Shown here: piece after piece, positions 47,641 through 59,132 of the stretch | Position numbering within the stretch: position 1 is the first letter of the stretch | Layout of the letters: each line of letters begins with the position of its first letter | Assembly (NCBI GenBank): GCA_001972305.1 | Contig: BDDD01002905.1 | Span: forward strand, 107,255 to 171,254 | Origin: Cephalotus follicularis | Taxonomy: Eukaryota > Streptophyta > Magnoliopsida > Oxalidales > Cephalotaceae | DNA: 64,000 nt | Reading direction: 5' to 3' | The notes under the pieces: generated by a model | The model's input: the letters and a program-made list of their open reading frames with translations, nothing else | What the model was told of the DNA's origin: nothing | The model's database searches: none | Translations under genes and position numbers: made by a program

Positions 47641-49374
47641 AGCTCTTTATCACTCAGAACACAAATTCTGCCCCGATATCGGATCAATCCATCATTAACA
47701 ATGGAGATATTGGGCTTCAGTTCTCCTTGTTCATTCAACGCCATTTTGAGTAAGATCCCATCCTTACTCTGTGCCTCTCAGATTCTGTCAATTAACCAAG
47801 GATGTGCCTGGATATGAGCAATCGTTAGGCAAGCAAATCGATGACTTAGGGCGTCTGCAACCACATTAGCTTTGCCTGGATGGTACTGTATTTCACAATT
47901 ATAATCATTAAGCAACTCCATCCATCTTCTTTGTCTCATATTCAGGTCCTCTTGAGAGAACATATATCTCAAACTCTTATGATTTGTATACACCTCGAAC
48001 TTAGTACCGTAAAGATAGTGCCTCCATTTACGCACGCAAAGACTATTGCTGCTAACTCAAGGTCATGAGTTAGATAATTTTCTTCATGGGGCTTCAACTG
48101 CCTCGAGGCGTAGGCAATCACTATGCCATTCTGCAACAGGACACAACCGAAACCATTGCCCGATGCATCACTGTATATTACAAAATCTTCACTACCTTCT
48201 GGTAAGGCCAAGATTGGCGCAGAAATTAAGCGATGTTTCAACTCTTGGAAACTTCGCTCACAATTATCATCCCATACAAAAGCTGTATTCTTCTGTGTCA
48301 ATTGGGCTAGAGGTGTAGCTATTTTTGAAAACCCTTCAACAAAACGACGGTAATATCCTACCAAGCCTAAAAAGCACAAGACTTCAGTCAAATTCGTTGC
48401 TCGCTTCCAGTCTTTTACTGCTTCGATCTTGGATGGATCTACTGACAATCCAACACTGGCTATGACTTGACCAAGAAAATTTACCTCTGAAAGCCAGAAT
48501 TCACATTTACTGAACTTGGCGTATAACTGATGGTCTCTAAGAGTTTGCAATGCCAAGTGCAGGTGTCTTCCATGTTCATCCATGGACTTGGAGCACACTA
48601 TGATATCATCAATGAAGACCAGTATAAATTGGTCAAGATATGGACTGAATAGCTAATTCATTAAACTCATAAACGTGGTAGGGGCATTAGTAACCCTGAA
48701 AGGCATCACTACAAATTCATAATGTCCATATCGTGATATGAATGTTGTCTTTGGAATGTCTTCTGATCTAACTCTGAGCTAATTATATCCTGATCTTAGA
48801 TCCAACTTAGAGAATACTGAAGATCCCTTCAATTGATCAAATAGCTCATCAATATGCGACAATGGATACTTATTCTTCACTGTAACCTTATTAAGCTACC
48901 GATAATCAATACAAAATCATCATGATCCGTCTTTCTTCTTGCAAATAGAACCGGTGATCCCCATGGAGACACACTCGATCTAATGAAACCTTTGTCAAGT
49001 AACTCCTGTAATTGTACTTTCAATTCCTTTAAATCAAGAAGGTCCATCCTATAAGGAGCTCTTGATATAGGTGTTGTCCATGGTAAAAGGTCTATAGTAA
49101 ACTCAACATCTCTCTTAGGAGGTAAGGATGTTACTTCTTCTGGAAACAAGTCCGGGTATTCACAAACAATCGGGACAACTTCCAACTTTGGCACCCATCT
49201 ATCGTTATCAATAACATGTGCCAGGTAAGCATCACAACCCTGTCTCAAGAGTCCGTTAGCCTGAATAGCGGATATCATAGGAGTTGGCTGATTCTCTAAG
49301 GTTCCAATAAACTTGAACAGAGACTGGCCTGGCATATGGAAGGTTACAACGTTCCTGTTACAATCCACGTATGC
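47641..49374 (-). pseudogene. G3 reverse transcriptase, RNase H and end of protease
   Basis: Minus-strand order: end of protease (YVDCNRNVVTFHMPGQ near 49320-49370), linker, RT start (SSVSPWGSPVLF near 48950), the FIDD box near 48610-48625, the thumb and RNase H ([17 protein letters not shown] and [10 protein letters not shown]), then a linker to integrase. The RNase H TDHKS motif reads TNHKS. Frames change near 48900, 48600 and 48000. The N-terminal end is cut by LTR E at 49375. Confidence 0.88.
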
Positions 49375-50643
49375 TATAACACCCCTGAATGGTTGCGAGG
49401 TCTTAGAGGACATATACAAAACTTATCAAAACATATGCATAACTTTATTCAAATACGTGGTGGTTCCAAGACTGAAATACAGAATATCATAATCCAAATA
49501 TCAAAACATAACTTCCAAAATCAAAATACTATTTGTAAAATTGGCCTAAACATGACCATATGACAACTGAAACACAACATGATCAAACTCCTAAGTGATC
49601 CTCTAACAAAGGGTTGACATCTCTCATCACACATTCCCGAGATGCTCCTGATAACCTGCCGCATGGAAAAAAAAATGCGGCTGAGCAAACCTCAGTACAG
49701 ATATAGAATATAAAACAGTAAACAGTAATTTAAAAGATAGAAAAATATCTGAACTTTAAAATCATAAATTTCATGCGTGACATGAATAAAATACTCTTTC
49801 ATAAAGTAAAACATAATATTTATATAAAACAGTTATAAAATCTCATAATATCCGAATGTCATAATTTTTCCGAATTTCATAATTCCCAAATATATATATG
49901 TATGTATTCAGATTCTCTATATGGAATTATAAAATTATAGACGTGTACGACATTACACAATCAATTCCAAATCCGAATCCGATAATATTTTCCTAGGGCT
50001 GACCCATACGCCTGTATCCGAATATCACACTCAGGTGACCAAAAATCCTATTCACAGGATATCAAAACAATGAGAGACGTTGTAGACTAGTCACACCGCC
50101 ACGGATGATGTCATGTCCTCCGTGCCAAAGAACATACCAATAGGACCCCATATGTAGGTATAACTTTGTATGTCATTATTCCAAAATATTGTGTTATTCT
50201 AAAAACAATTCAAATCATAAACGGTTTTCCGAACATTTTCCGAACATATCCGAAATCAATATCATATCCATAAAAATATCAACATACTTTCGTAATTGAA
50301 AGTCATGCTCATTTAATTACACAAATAATTAAAAGGTTGACAGCAATAAAATCTGCATTTTATTCATTTAAACTACATTTATAAAATTAAAACCGAAGAG
50401 ATATTCGAAAATTAAATCCGTACTAAAAGCATAAGGGAATTCATTTCCATAAAACCGAATGAAAATTCCAAGAATAAAGAATCCGTACCTTCGCTGTTCA
50501 AATCTAATCAAATACTAGAACAGAACAAAAGTAGACACATAATCGACTTAACATTCACCACAGATGTTTCAATACCCTAAACATACAAACCAATTTGAAT
50601 TACAAAACAAAAAGATACAAAATACAAACTACAAGAAGAAAGC

Positions 50644-50862
50644 GTCGACGTTCTGGACAAAAGCGTCGACGCTTAAGACCTGGCGTTGACGTCTAAACAC
50701 AAGGCATAGACGAAAGCGCTGAACAAAGCGTCGAAGAATACATAACAATTCACGACATAAGCGTCGACGCTCAAAACAAAGGTTGACGCTTAGACACATG
50801 CATGATGATTTAAAATAACTTTTCTATACACAGGCGTCGACGCATACGGTATAGGCGTCGAT
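50644..50862 (-). repeat. GCGTCGACGC cluster in E (far)
   Basis: Cores start at 50644, 50665, 50685 and 50706 (steps 21, 20, 21), then 50730, 50763, 50782, and 50836 and 50857 (step 21). Arms are mostly AAGCGTCGACG. It lies about 890-1110 bases into the LTR on the minus strand. Confidence 0.8.
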
Positions 50863-51478
50863 GCTTTAGGTCAAAAATATGAAAAACGTACTGCTTTATA
50901 AGTTGCAACCATGAACAAAATCCAATTTTTCTTGAACATGAATCGTAAAATAGTAGTATATAAATGTTCTAATCATGACTTCTATGTTTGAAAATACCAG
51001 TGTAACAATTTAAAAGTATATACATTTGCAGGTTAAATATAGCACCAGAAACTTCAAAACATGGTTTCTCACTACATGATTTAGAGCAGTTTTATATAGA
51101 TGAATAGCAGAATTTTTTAACAATCTAACAGTTTTCTAATCAATAACAATAGCCATATATGATACTAGTGAACTCAGTAGCATAACATACCTTCAAAACG
51201 ATGTGCAAAACATGAAGAAAACAATGGCAAAAGAAGGGCTCTTTCTGGTTATAAAAAAATGTGCATGTAATGGAGTTTTTTAAAAGAAGAAAATGAAATC
51301 TGAAATTAAATGGTAAAACGTGTATTTTAAATGATAAAATTAGTAGAATAAGACTTTCCTTACGAGCAGAAACGCGTCCAACATATAAGGAAAATCAGAT
51401 AACCGGTTTTATGGAAAAAATCCCAACTTCGAAACAGACTGCACCGACCATGAACATATAAGGAAGAAAGGCTAAAGC

Positions 51479-51623
51479 GTCGATGGTAATGAAAATGTGT
51501 CAGCGCTTAAGAACTTCATACAAAAGCGTCGATGTTATAACAAAGCGTCGACGTTTATAGCACTGGAAGAAAAACGAAAGGCCACAACGCTAAGGCATCG
51601 ACGCTTAGAACAAGGGCGTCGAT
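51479..51623 (-). repeat. GCGTCGACGC cluster in E (near)
   Basis: Cores start at 51479, 51499, 51528, 51547, 51597 and 51618. Steps are 20, 29, 19, 50 and 21. It lies about 130-275 bases into the LTR on the minus strand. Confidence 0.75.
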
Positions 51624-51753
51624 GCTTCACGCCCAGAACAAAACAGAATTTTCAAAACAAAATTCAAACGGTCCGAAAATGCATATCATGTAACACGTGA
51701 TAGAAACACAACATATGACGATAAGCACATAGGCAACGAAACAGGATATTACA

Positions 51754-52100
51754 TACTATCAGATATGCTGGAAGAATATGGCTGAAAATCTCGATAGCAC
51801 AAGACCTGGACGCCCATTCGGAGGTAACAGACTCTCCTACTAGTGTGCTGAGCTCTATTACAAAGGGTAAAGGCTCTGGCTCCACATCCATTTGACATAT
51901 GAAATGTGATGCAACATACGAATGGGATGAGCCTTGATCTATAAGTATCCGTGCCAATTGTTGGGATATAAGAATAGTACCTCCAATAACCGAGGTAGAT
52001 CCTACTGCAGCTCTCTGGTCCATAGCATATACTCTGCCTTGTATTGTGGGTGCGGACCTCATCGGTTGTTTGCCATGATCACCTCTCGACCTAGTGCTAG
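51754..52100 (-). pseudogene. G3 protease, N-terminal part
   Basis: A minus-strand open piece with RILIDQGSSHSYVASHF, the retroviral-type aspartic protease site; the usual DTG or DSG reads DQG. It continues to AEIFSH-like strands and PAYLIV and then meets LTR E. The gag side is cut by G4 at 52101. Confidence 0.85.
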
Positions 52101-54823
52101 TGTAATACCCTGCTCGTTCGTAAATATATTTTACGGATTTTATGTGTGCTTTCGGGCTTTTAAAATATGTTTAATTTTAAAGTCCGGTTGCCCTGTGTTT
52201 TTGGCTTATATGATATGGGCTGACTGATACCAGTCCAATTATGGGTATGAAATGCTATGTTGGGTTTGGGTTTATTTTATCAAAATTTATTTCACTAAAA
52301 CAATTTATTTTTACTTTATAAAACCTTTGTAATTCATTATTTTAATTATTTCTTTATTTTCCTTTTTATTTTCTTTCCTTTTCCTTATTTCTTCCTAATT
52401 TCTTCTTTTCTTTCCATTTCTTCTTATTTCCTTCTTCCTTCTCCCTTCACCCGAAGTCTCCCTCTCTCCCTCATTATTTCTACACGGCAACAATCTCTTT
52501 TTCCATTCTTGTTCCCTACAAATCCTGCTTTCTTCCCTTTTTGGCAGATTGTGTCTCTTTTCTTCCTTTTGTCTGAGACATTGCCATTATAATATGAATG
52601 TGTCTCTTCTTGTTATGTCACTGCTGAATTCTCCCTGTGGTATCTATGTAGCTGCTGTGTAAATGTTTCCTCAAGTCAGAAGAGGTAAATCTTAATCCTC
52701 TTTGTTGTTATTTTGAGTTGAATTCGTTTGGTTTGCTAAGTTTCTCTTTATTTTGGTTTTCTCTTGGTTTTGTCTCTTTGTCATCTGTTTTTGTTCACAG
52801 CCGGGTAACAATTGTTATTGTTGTGTTTTCTGTGTCCTTAACATCATTACAGGTTAGTTAATTCGTTTCCTCCAGTGATAGTTTTGTTTCAATGCCATAA
52901 TTTGAGTTTTATGCTCTTTATGTCCTTTGGTTTCAATTCCCATATCTAAATGTGTTGTCATTGTGTTAATATGATTGTCAAAACGTTTTATGCACATAGA
53001 TATGTCACAAACTGGGTTTATAACATCCGTATTTGATAAAAGAAAGAATCTGGATATGTATATGCATTGTTTTCTTGCTTCCTTTTGTAAGTTAAACCAC
53101 TGGTACGTTGTTTTCTTGTCAATTCTGTGTTTTTATGTCACCTATAAGTCATATATAATCATATGTTTATGTCCATGTGTCTCTGGTTTAATGTAGAAAT
53201 CATTTGAACCATTTTCAGGAGTGAATTGTCGAATTTCCAACTGTTCTGTCGCCCAGAACAGTCGGCCGTCTCTATGGACAGTCGGCTGGAATGGATGAGT
53301 AGCCGACTGCCATATGAATGCAGTCGACTGCCTTGGTTGAGTAGTCGACTGGACCTTATGAATAGTCGACTGTTTTGCTTCCCCAGTCGACTGGAGCCCT
53401 GTTTTAGTCGACTGTTTTGCCATAAATGTACTGTTTTCAACTGTTTTAATTCATTTGATCCTCGAATCGATCCGAGTCTTTTCCAAACACTGTTAAGAGT
53501 CTGTTTTATACTTCTAATGTGTTTTAGACTCTTATGCGTATGATTTTGAATGTCTTTTTAGATTGATTGTGATTGAAGTGAAGTTTGGTTTAAGTCATCT
53601 ATTCGTAAGTACTTTGTGAGCGCATAAGGTACGAATTTTCTGTTCTTTGGCTATCTAGTATTCGAACTGAAAACAGTTTTGCTAAGCTTCTTCGTTTATG
53701 AAATTGAGAATGTTTTATGACTTTGACATGTTTCAAATTTAAAGTTGGTTTATGATTCTGACTTTATCCATACGATATGAAATGATACGATATGTTATGA
53801 TACCGTTGTGAGCGGTTTTCTGAATATGTTATGAGGAAACATATTTTATGTGATTTTGAATTGATTCTGATAAATGAATTATTTTTGAAATAAATATTGA
53901 GTATTGTACCCACCTATGGGGCGTACCATAGGCACGTCGTAGGCCTGGCACGGGGATGTGACACTTCCGTAGCGGTGTGATTAGACTACGACGTCTCTGA
54001 GTGTATGAACAAATCCCATGAGCTGGATTTGTGGATCCGCTATGTATGATAGAGGCGTATGAATCGATTCTAATTTATTTGATCTGAGGTGTGAATCAGA
54101 TATGGGATCCGAGGTGTGATCGGATATGTGTATGTGAGAATTGACTTGTGTAGTGCCGTACACTTCAATTATAGTAGGCATGTGGAATTAGCGCCTCCCT
54201 TGCCAAAATTTATGTTATGTGATATGTATAGGGCTCATTATGAACTATGATTTGAGATTTAAGATTTGTGAATCGAAAATAATGTTTTGAAATGTTCCGT
54301 AATTCTTTCGAAAGATATGCAATTATTATTTGAATATGATTAAACTGTTTTAACTGTTTAAGATTTCTGTTACCAAATTATTCAAATATTACTGTTTCTA
54401 AACTACCGTTTACTGTTTTATTTCCCTTATCCGTACTGAGGTTTGCTCAGCCGCGTTTTTATTTCCATGCGGCAGGTTTACAGGAGCAATGGGGGAAAGT
54501 GTGACGAGTGATTACCACCTTTTGTGTTAGGATCCCTAGGAGTGTGATCCTTTTGTTTTATGTTTAGTGGTCAAACAATGAAACTTATGTTTTATGTTTT
54601 TAAATTTGGAACTGGATTATGCTTTGAGTTTTCCGTAACTGCTTAATATGATTAATTCTTAAGTTTCAATGTTAAGATAAGACTGACACATTTTTGGCTG
54701 TTTTTGGCTTAATAAATTAATGTGATGATTCGTTATGTAATGTTATGATCAGACAAGATATGATAAGTAATGATTAGATATGATATGACCCTGTGACGAC
54801 TCCCGCCGTCCGGGGGTGTTACA
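52101..54823 (+). repeat. 5' LTR of G4
   Basis: A 2723-base LTR from TGTAATACCC to GGGGTGTTACA. It has a pyrimidine-rich stretch near 52320-52570, a cluster of CAGTCGACTG sites, and a block (53895-54000) conserved in G2 and E. The left flank is in G3. No partner LTR is available for dating. Confidence 0.92.
53259..53414 (+). repeat. Eight CAGTCGACTG sites with 21-base step in the G4 LTR
   Basis: Cores start at 53261, 53281, 53302, 53323, 53344, 53365, 53386 and 53407 (GTCGGC, GTCGGC, GCCGAC, then five GTCGAC). Steps are 20 and then six times 21. The 10-base palindrome is kept while the 11 bases between are different in each unit. Because 21 is seven codons, open frames with SRL every seven residues arise on both strands; I do not call them genes. 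Confidence 0.92.
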
Positions 54824-54828
54824 GATTA

Positions 54829-54840
54829 TGGTATCAGAGA
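54829..54840 (+). promoter_or_regulatory. Primer binding site of G4
   Basis: TGGTATCAGAGA five bases after the LTR, the same as in G1; pairs with tRNA-Met type primers. Confidence 0.88.
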
Positions 54841-54994
54841 ATTTGGTTCTGTTTCCTTAGAAGACCTAACTAGGTTTGACCTGTGAGATTGGGTAGACAC
54901 CGCGTTAGGCTGTTTCGATTTTGATTTTTTGATATGTTTTCTGATTTGGTTTTTGTTCCTTGTGATGTTTTATGTTTTGGATGCCTTTTCGTAG

Positions 54995-56089
54995 ATGGCA
55001 CGTACAAGGAACGCTGCTCGAAGAACTGCACCTGCTGAGGCTCAGGAAGTTAGAAATGAGCCTACCATGGAGGAGCTTGTACGTCAGGTTGTCGCTCAGG
55101 AGATACGGCGCGCGTTGAATGAGCAGAATCGGAATCAGGGCCGTAGGGAGCCGATGGTTGCTAACGATGCTCCAGATGATGTTCAGTTGGGAAGAGATGC
55201 TGTGGATAGGACCGATACGCCCACTTATGTTTGGCTTGAGCGGTTCCAGAAGTAGAGACCGTAGTCTTTCAGCTCAGCCATGATTCCTGTTGAGGCTGGG
55301 CACTGGATTGCTCATATGGATAAGATCTTTGATGTGCTTGGTTGCAGTGATGAACAGAGGATCAAGCTAGCTGTGTATAAGCTTGAGGGTGATGCTCAGA
55401 AATGGTGGAAAGCTGTGGATTTGGCTAAGGGTGGTAATTATGCGGAGAATTTGACCTGGTCCGAGTTTTGTGAAGTCTTTTATCAGCAGTACTTTCCCAC
55501 TGCTGATAAGGAGGCTTACACCGGGGAGTTTATCAATACCAGATAGAGGGATGGAGAGTCGGTGACTGGATTTCTGACTCGTTTCACTAGGCTTGCTGGT
55601 TTTGCTGGTTCTGCGGCGGGAACAACACTGGAGCAGGCAGAAAAGTTCAAGTGGATGTTACATTATCAGCTATGGGGTAAATTGATCAACACCAGGTTTG
55701 CTGATGTGTCTGAGGTGGCCAATGCGGCTAAGAACATTGAGCTGGAAAGGTTAGATTTCCAGGCAGCTCGTCAAGAGAGTGACAGAAAGAGAAACAGAGG
55801 TGATTCTCAGGGGCAAGGTTCTGGATAGAATAAGAATAGGAATGGTAAGCGAGGGAAGAGAAATGATAACCGGGGACAGCAACAGCCCGGTAATGACCAA
55901 AGGCAGACTTGGGGAGCTGCGGATGTCCAGATTGCCAAGTGTGATGTGTGTGGTAGACAGCATCCAGTGGGAGTGTGCTACAAGGCTATCGGAGTCTGTT
56001 TTGTGTGTGGACAGAAAGGGCATTTCGTGAAGGATTGTCCTAACGCTCGTGCGAAAGAAAGAAAGGGGAACAATGCAGATCGTGGATAG
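54995..56089 (+). pseudogene. G4 gag
   Basis: Capsid and nucleocapsid. ATG 54995 begins MARTRNAARR. Stops lie at about 55253, 55544 and 55826, all in one frame. Typical capsid residues are GDAQKWWKAV and FYQQYFP. The nucleocapsid has a C-rich box (CDVCGRQHPVGVCY) and a CCHC knuckle (CFVCGQKGHFVKDC). The TAG at 56087 marks the border to protease in the same frame. Confidence 0.9.
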
Positions 56090-56095
56090 CGCAAT

Positions 56096-56536
56096 GTGGG
56101 AGGTCGTGTCTTTGCTATCACGACTCAGCAGGCAGCTAACGCACCAGGTACTGTTTCGGGCTTGAATTATGTTGGTAACCGTAGGGCTTATGTTTTGTAC
56201 GATACTGGATCGGCCCACTCGGTTATAGCGAGGTCTTTTGTTCGACATCTTGGGATGCCTTCTCAATTGCTAGATCCAGCTTTGGTTCTTTTGACCCCTA
56301 CGGGTTCTTTTGTTGTGATATCTGAGTGCTTGTATGCTTGTCCTCTTGTTTTCGATGATCAGAGTTGTGATGCGGATCTTTTGCTTATTTACATGTATGA
56401 CTTCGATATGATTCTGGGAATGAACTGGTTGGATCGTCATCGGGCTACGATTGACTGCTATGCTCGGAGGGTTCTATTTGGGGATGTGAATAGTCCTGAG
56501 TTTGTTTATCAGGGTTCACAGCCTAGGAAGAAGTGA
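56096..56536 (+). pseudogene. G4 protease
   Basis: An open piece in the gag frame with the active site YDTGSAHSVI and the downstream FDMILGMNWLDRH and IDCYARRVLF, the classic chromovirus protease. It ends at a stop, and a frameshift follows before reverse transcriptase. Confidence 0.9.
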
Positions 56537-56565
56537 AAGTGATATCTGCTCTGAAAGCTTGAAAG

Positions 56566-58000
56566 TTGGTAGCTAAGGGCGCTGAAGGTTTCTTAGCTGT
56601 TGTGAAGGATGTCTCAAAAGTTGAGCCTCGCCTAGAAGACTATCCTATGGTCAGAGAATTTTTTGATGTGTTTCTGGAGGAGTTACTGGGTTTGCCACCG
56701 CAATCAGAAGTGGAGTTTACCATCGAACTCATTCCCGGAGCGGCACCTTTATCTAAGGCACGTTACAGAATGGCACCGTTGGAACTGCAAGTGTTGAAAG
56801 AACAGTTGCAAGAGCTATTGGATCGGGGTTTTCTTAGGCCTAGTGTTTCGCCGTGGGGTACTCCGGTTCTTTTTTGTGAAGAAGAAAGATGGGTCTATGA
56901 GGTTATGCATAGACTACAGAGAGTTGAACTGAATCACTGTTCAGAATAAATACCCGCTACCTAGGATTGATGACTTGTTTGATCAACTCCAAGGTGCTCG
57001 GTATTTCTCGAAGATTGATTTGAGATCGGGATATCATCAGCTTTGGGTAAAGGATGAAGATGTGCCTAAAACTGCTTTCCGTACTCAGTATGGGCATTAT
57101 GTGTTTCTGGTGACGCCTTTCGGACTCACTAATGCACCGGCAGCTTTTATGGATTTGATGAAAAGGGTTTTTCATGAGTACTTGGATCAGTTTGTTATTG
57201 TGTTCATAGATGACATTCTCGTGTATTCCAAGTCAAAGGAAGAGCATGAAGAATAGCTTCGCATTGTGTTGAGTATTCTGAGGAAGAATCAGTTATACGC
57301 GAAGTTTTCGAAGTGTGAGTTCTGGTAGGAACAAGTGGCATTTTTGGGTCATGTAGTTACAACTGAAGGAATTTGTGTGGATCCTGCTAAAGTTGAGGCT
57401 ATTACAAAATGGCCGAGACCTACCACAGTGACGGAGGTTAGGAGTTTCTTGGGTTTGGTCGGATATTGTAGGCGGTTTGTGGAAGGCTTTTCCGCTATAG
57501 CCTTACCACTAACTCAGCTTATGAGGAAGGGAGCTAAGTTTGAGTGGAACGAAGAGCGAGAAGCAAGCTTTGAGAAACTGAAGAATGGTCTTGTGTCGGC
57601 ACTGAATCTTCGTTTATCATCTGGGTCGGGTGGATACCAGATATACAGCGATGCTTCCAACAAGGGTTTGGGATGTGTTCTGATGCAGCACGGTCATGTG
57701 ATAGCTTATGCTTCGAGGCAGTTGAAGCCTTATGAAGTGAACTATCCTACACATGATCTTGAGTTGGCAGCAGTAGTGTTTGCGTTGAAGATTTGGAGGC
57801 ACTACTTGTACGGAGAAACTTGTGACGTCTTTACCGATCATAAGAGTCTCAAGTATATCTTTACGCAGAAAGAGTTGAACATGCGTCAGAGAAGGTGGTT
57901 GGAACTTCTGAAGGACTATGATCTGAACATTCAGTACCATCCTGGTAAAGCAAATGTGGTAGTTGATGCTCTTAGTCGGAAGAGTTCTGGGAGTGTAGCG
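56566..58000 (+). pseudogene. G4 reverse transcriptase and RNase H
   Basis: Residues EFTIELIPGAAPLSKARYRM and SPWGTPVLF open the RT. A shift in a run of T at about 56870 moves the rest to another frame. [17 protein letters not shown] (catalytic, near 57206) and [12 protein letters not shown] (RNase H end) are kept. RNase H acids are present in [17 protein letters not shown] and FTDHKSL. Stops at 57254 and 57327. Confidence 0.93.
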
Positions 58001-58341
58001 GCTTTGCTTACTCAGCCGCAGTTGATAGCCGATATGGAGCGAATGGATTTGCATTTGTATGTTCGGGGTTCTGAAGAATATGTTGCTACAATGAATGTTG
58101 AGCCTACTCTTGTATCTCGGATTAAGACAGCTCAGAGTGATGATGGTGAGCTTTGGGCCTTAGTCCAGAATGTTGAAAAGGGTAAGCAATCAGAATTCCG
58201 TATGGATAAGCAAGGTGTGATATGGCTGGGTAATCGGTTGTGTGTTCCGTCAGATTCTTCTATCATAGATGCTGTTTTGTCTGAGGCACATAGTTCTCCA
58301 TTTTCTATACCTCCGGGTTCTACGAAAATGTATAGAGACTC
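58001..58341 (+). pseudogene. G4 integrase, N-terminal fragment
   Basis: Linker and the first half of the HHCC region, with [18 protein letters not shown]; the second histidine position reads P. The similarity ends at about 58341, before CxxC, and unrelated sequence begins. Confidence 0.88.
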
Positions 58342-59132
58342 TTAGGATTTCTCGAAAACCGGGCATGATGTATTCGTTTATCGGACTCCATGCCACCTGA
58401 TAGACCACAGTTTATATGTTTGGAGATCAATTCTCATATATCATCACAATATATATGTTGGGTCAACCCGCACCAGACTATATCACCACTAAATCAAATA
58501 TACCATTTGCACGCGAAGTACAATCCTTTCAATATTCTCAAAGATGAGCTTAATCATATCCAATAATATCATAAGCATCCAAAAGATAATCATGTCAATG
58601 AAATAATGAATTGAGTACATTCTAACTCTTATAATCTCCCAAAAATTGGGCATGTAGTATTCGTTTATGGGACATATGCCCCCTGTAAAGAAAACACAAT
58701 TTATATCCACACTCCCGAAGGAGGAACAATCAATTATAAATAGGCTCAGCCCTCAGTAAACCACAATTTAAATCCAAATTATCATTGCAATCTCTCAAGT
58801 ATGAACTCATGCATATCCAATACATCAACATACATCTCATAAGCACTGCCACATGTCAGCAGGTCAATAACTAAATAAACATATCTCTAAGTTACCTCTT
58901 ATACATAACAAGTCTTCACAGTTAAAAAGAATGTTTTTAAATTTATAGCCGCAAGTGCACGGATCATGCAGTAACGGGTCGAACGCAGGGAAACGTAAAC
59001 TAGTTATAATCTATCCAACCTAGGCGAAGTATACCAATTTCAAGATAAACTATCAAACTAATGAATAAAAGCTAAGAAAAGATATAATTAAAAAGCGGTT
59101 TTAGGGTTTAGAAACTCACCGTAGATTGCATC
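58342..59132. other. Unassigned non-coding segment between G4 and the Athila element
   Basis: AT-rich, no supported open frame and no match to the domains nearby. It contains two copies of a 67-71-base block (58351 and 58636). A stretch near 58940-59020 resembles the leader or 3' region of a gypsy element but I cannot name it. It may be an LTR remnant. The end of similarity to integrase lies at about 59132. Confidence 0.5.
58351..58706. repeat. Two diverged copies of a 67-71-base block
   Basis: Blocks 58351-58417 and 58636-58706 share GGGCATG, TATTCGTTTAT, GGAC, ATGCC, CCTG and TTTATAT in order. The step is 285 bases. Confidence 0.75.

Larger units (their letters stand above)
49375..51753 (-). 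mobile_element. LTR fragment E (G4/G2 family) without target duplication
   Basis: A 2379-base LTR, ends TATAACACCCC and GGATATTACA as read on the plus strand. It matches the G2 and G4 LTRs, including the conserved block near 50070-50150. It splits the protease of G3. Flanks TATGC and TACTA do not match, and about 20 protease codons seem to be missing at the joint, so it may come from recombination with deletion rather than a simple insertion. It carries two GCGTCGACGC-type clusters. Confidence 0.82.
35933..52100 (-). mobile_element. Gypsy element G3 (chromovirus), oldest host element, split by Copia B and LTR E
   Basis: Minus-strand Ty3/gypsy element. From its 3' side are the U3 end of the 3' LTR (35933-36174), polypurine tract, integrase tail, Copia B, the rest of integrase, RNase H, reverse transcriptase, protease with the inserted LTR E, and the gag/protease border at 52100, where G4 begins. 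The domain set is that of chromoviruses like G1, but pieces lie in different frames and it has the most lesions in the window. The remaining gag and the 5' LTR are absent. The rest of the 3' LTR may be at 9639-10544, left of Copia C. Confidence 0.85.
52101..58341 (+). mobile_element. Gypsy element G4 (chromovirus-like), truncated in integrase
   Basis: Plus-strand Ty3/gypsy element with 5' LTR (52101-54823), primer site, gag, protease, reverse transcriptase, RNase H and the first part of integrase. It stops abruptly at about 58341 within the zinc region and no 3' LTR is present. Pieces of gag share one frame; shifts occur near 56540 and 56875. Its LTR family includes G2 and E. Confidence 0.92.

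Noticed and set aside
53259..53414. Regularly spaced palindromes that could be mistaken for a CRISPR array.
   Set aside because: Repeats are only 10 bases with 11-base gaps, they lie inside a plant LTR, and there are no cas genes.
53159..53543. Open frames on both strands with SRL every seven residues, which look like a heptad-repeat protein.
   Set aside because: The pattern follows from a palindrome with a 21-base (seven-codon) step that reads the same on both strands. There is no start context or conservation; similar frames occur at 30242-30442 for the same reason.
58489..58710. An env-like or other gene downstream of the Athila-type integrase.
   Set aside because: Integrase similarity ends at about 59133 and the sequence beyond has only short hydrophobic frames without any known motif.
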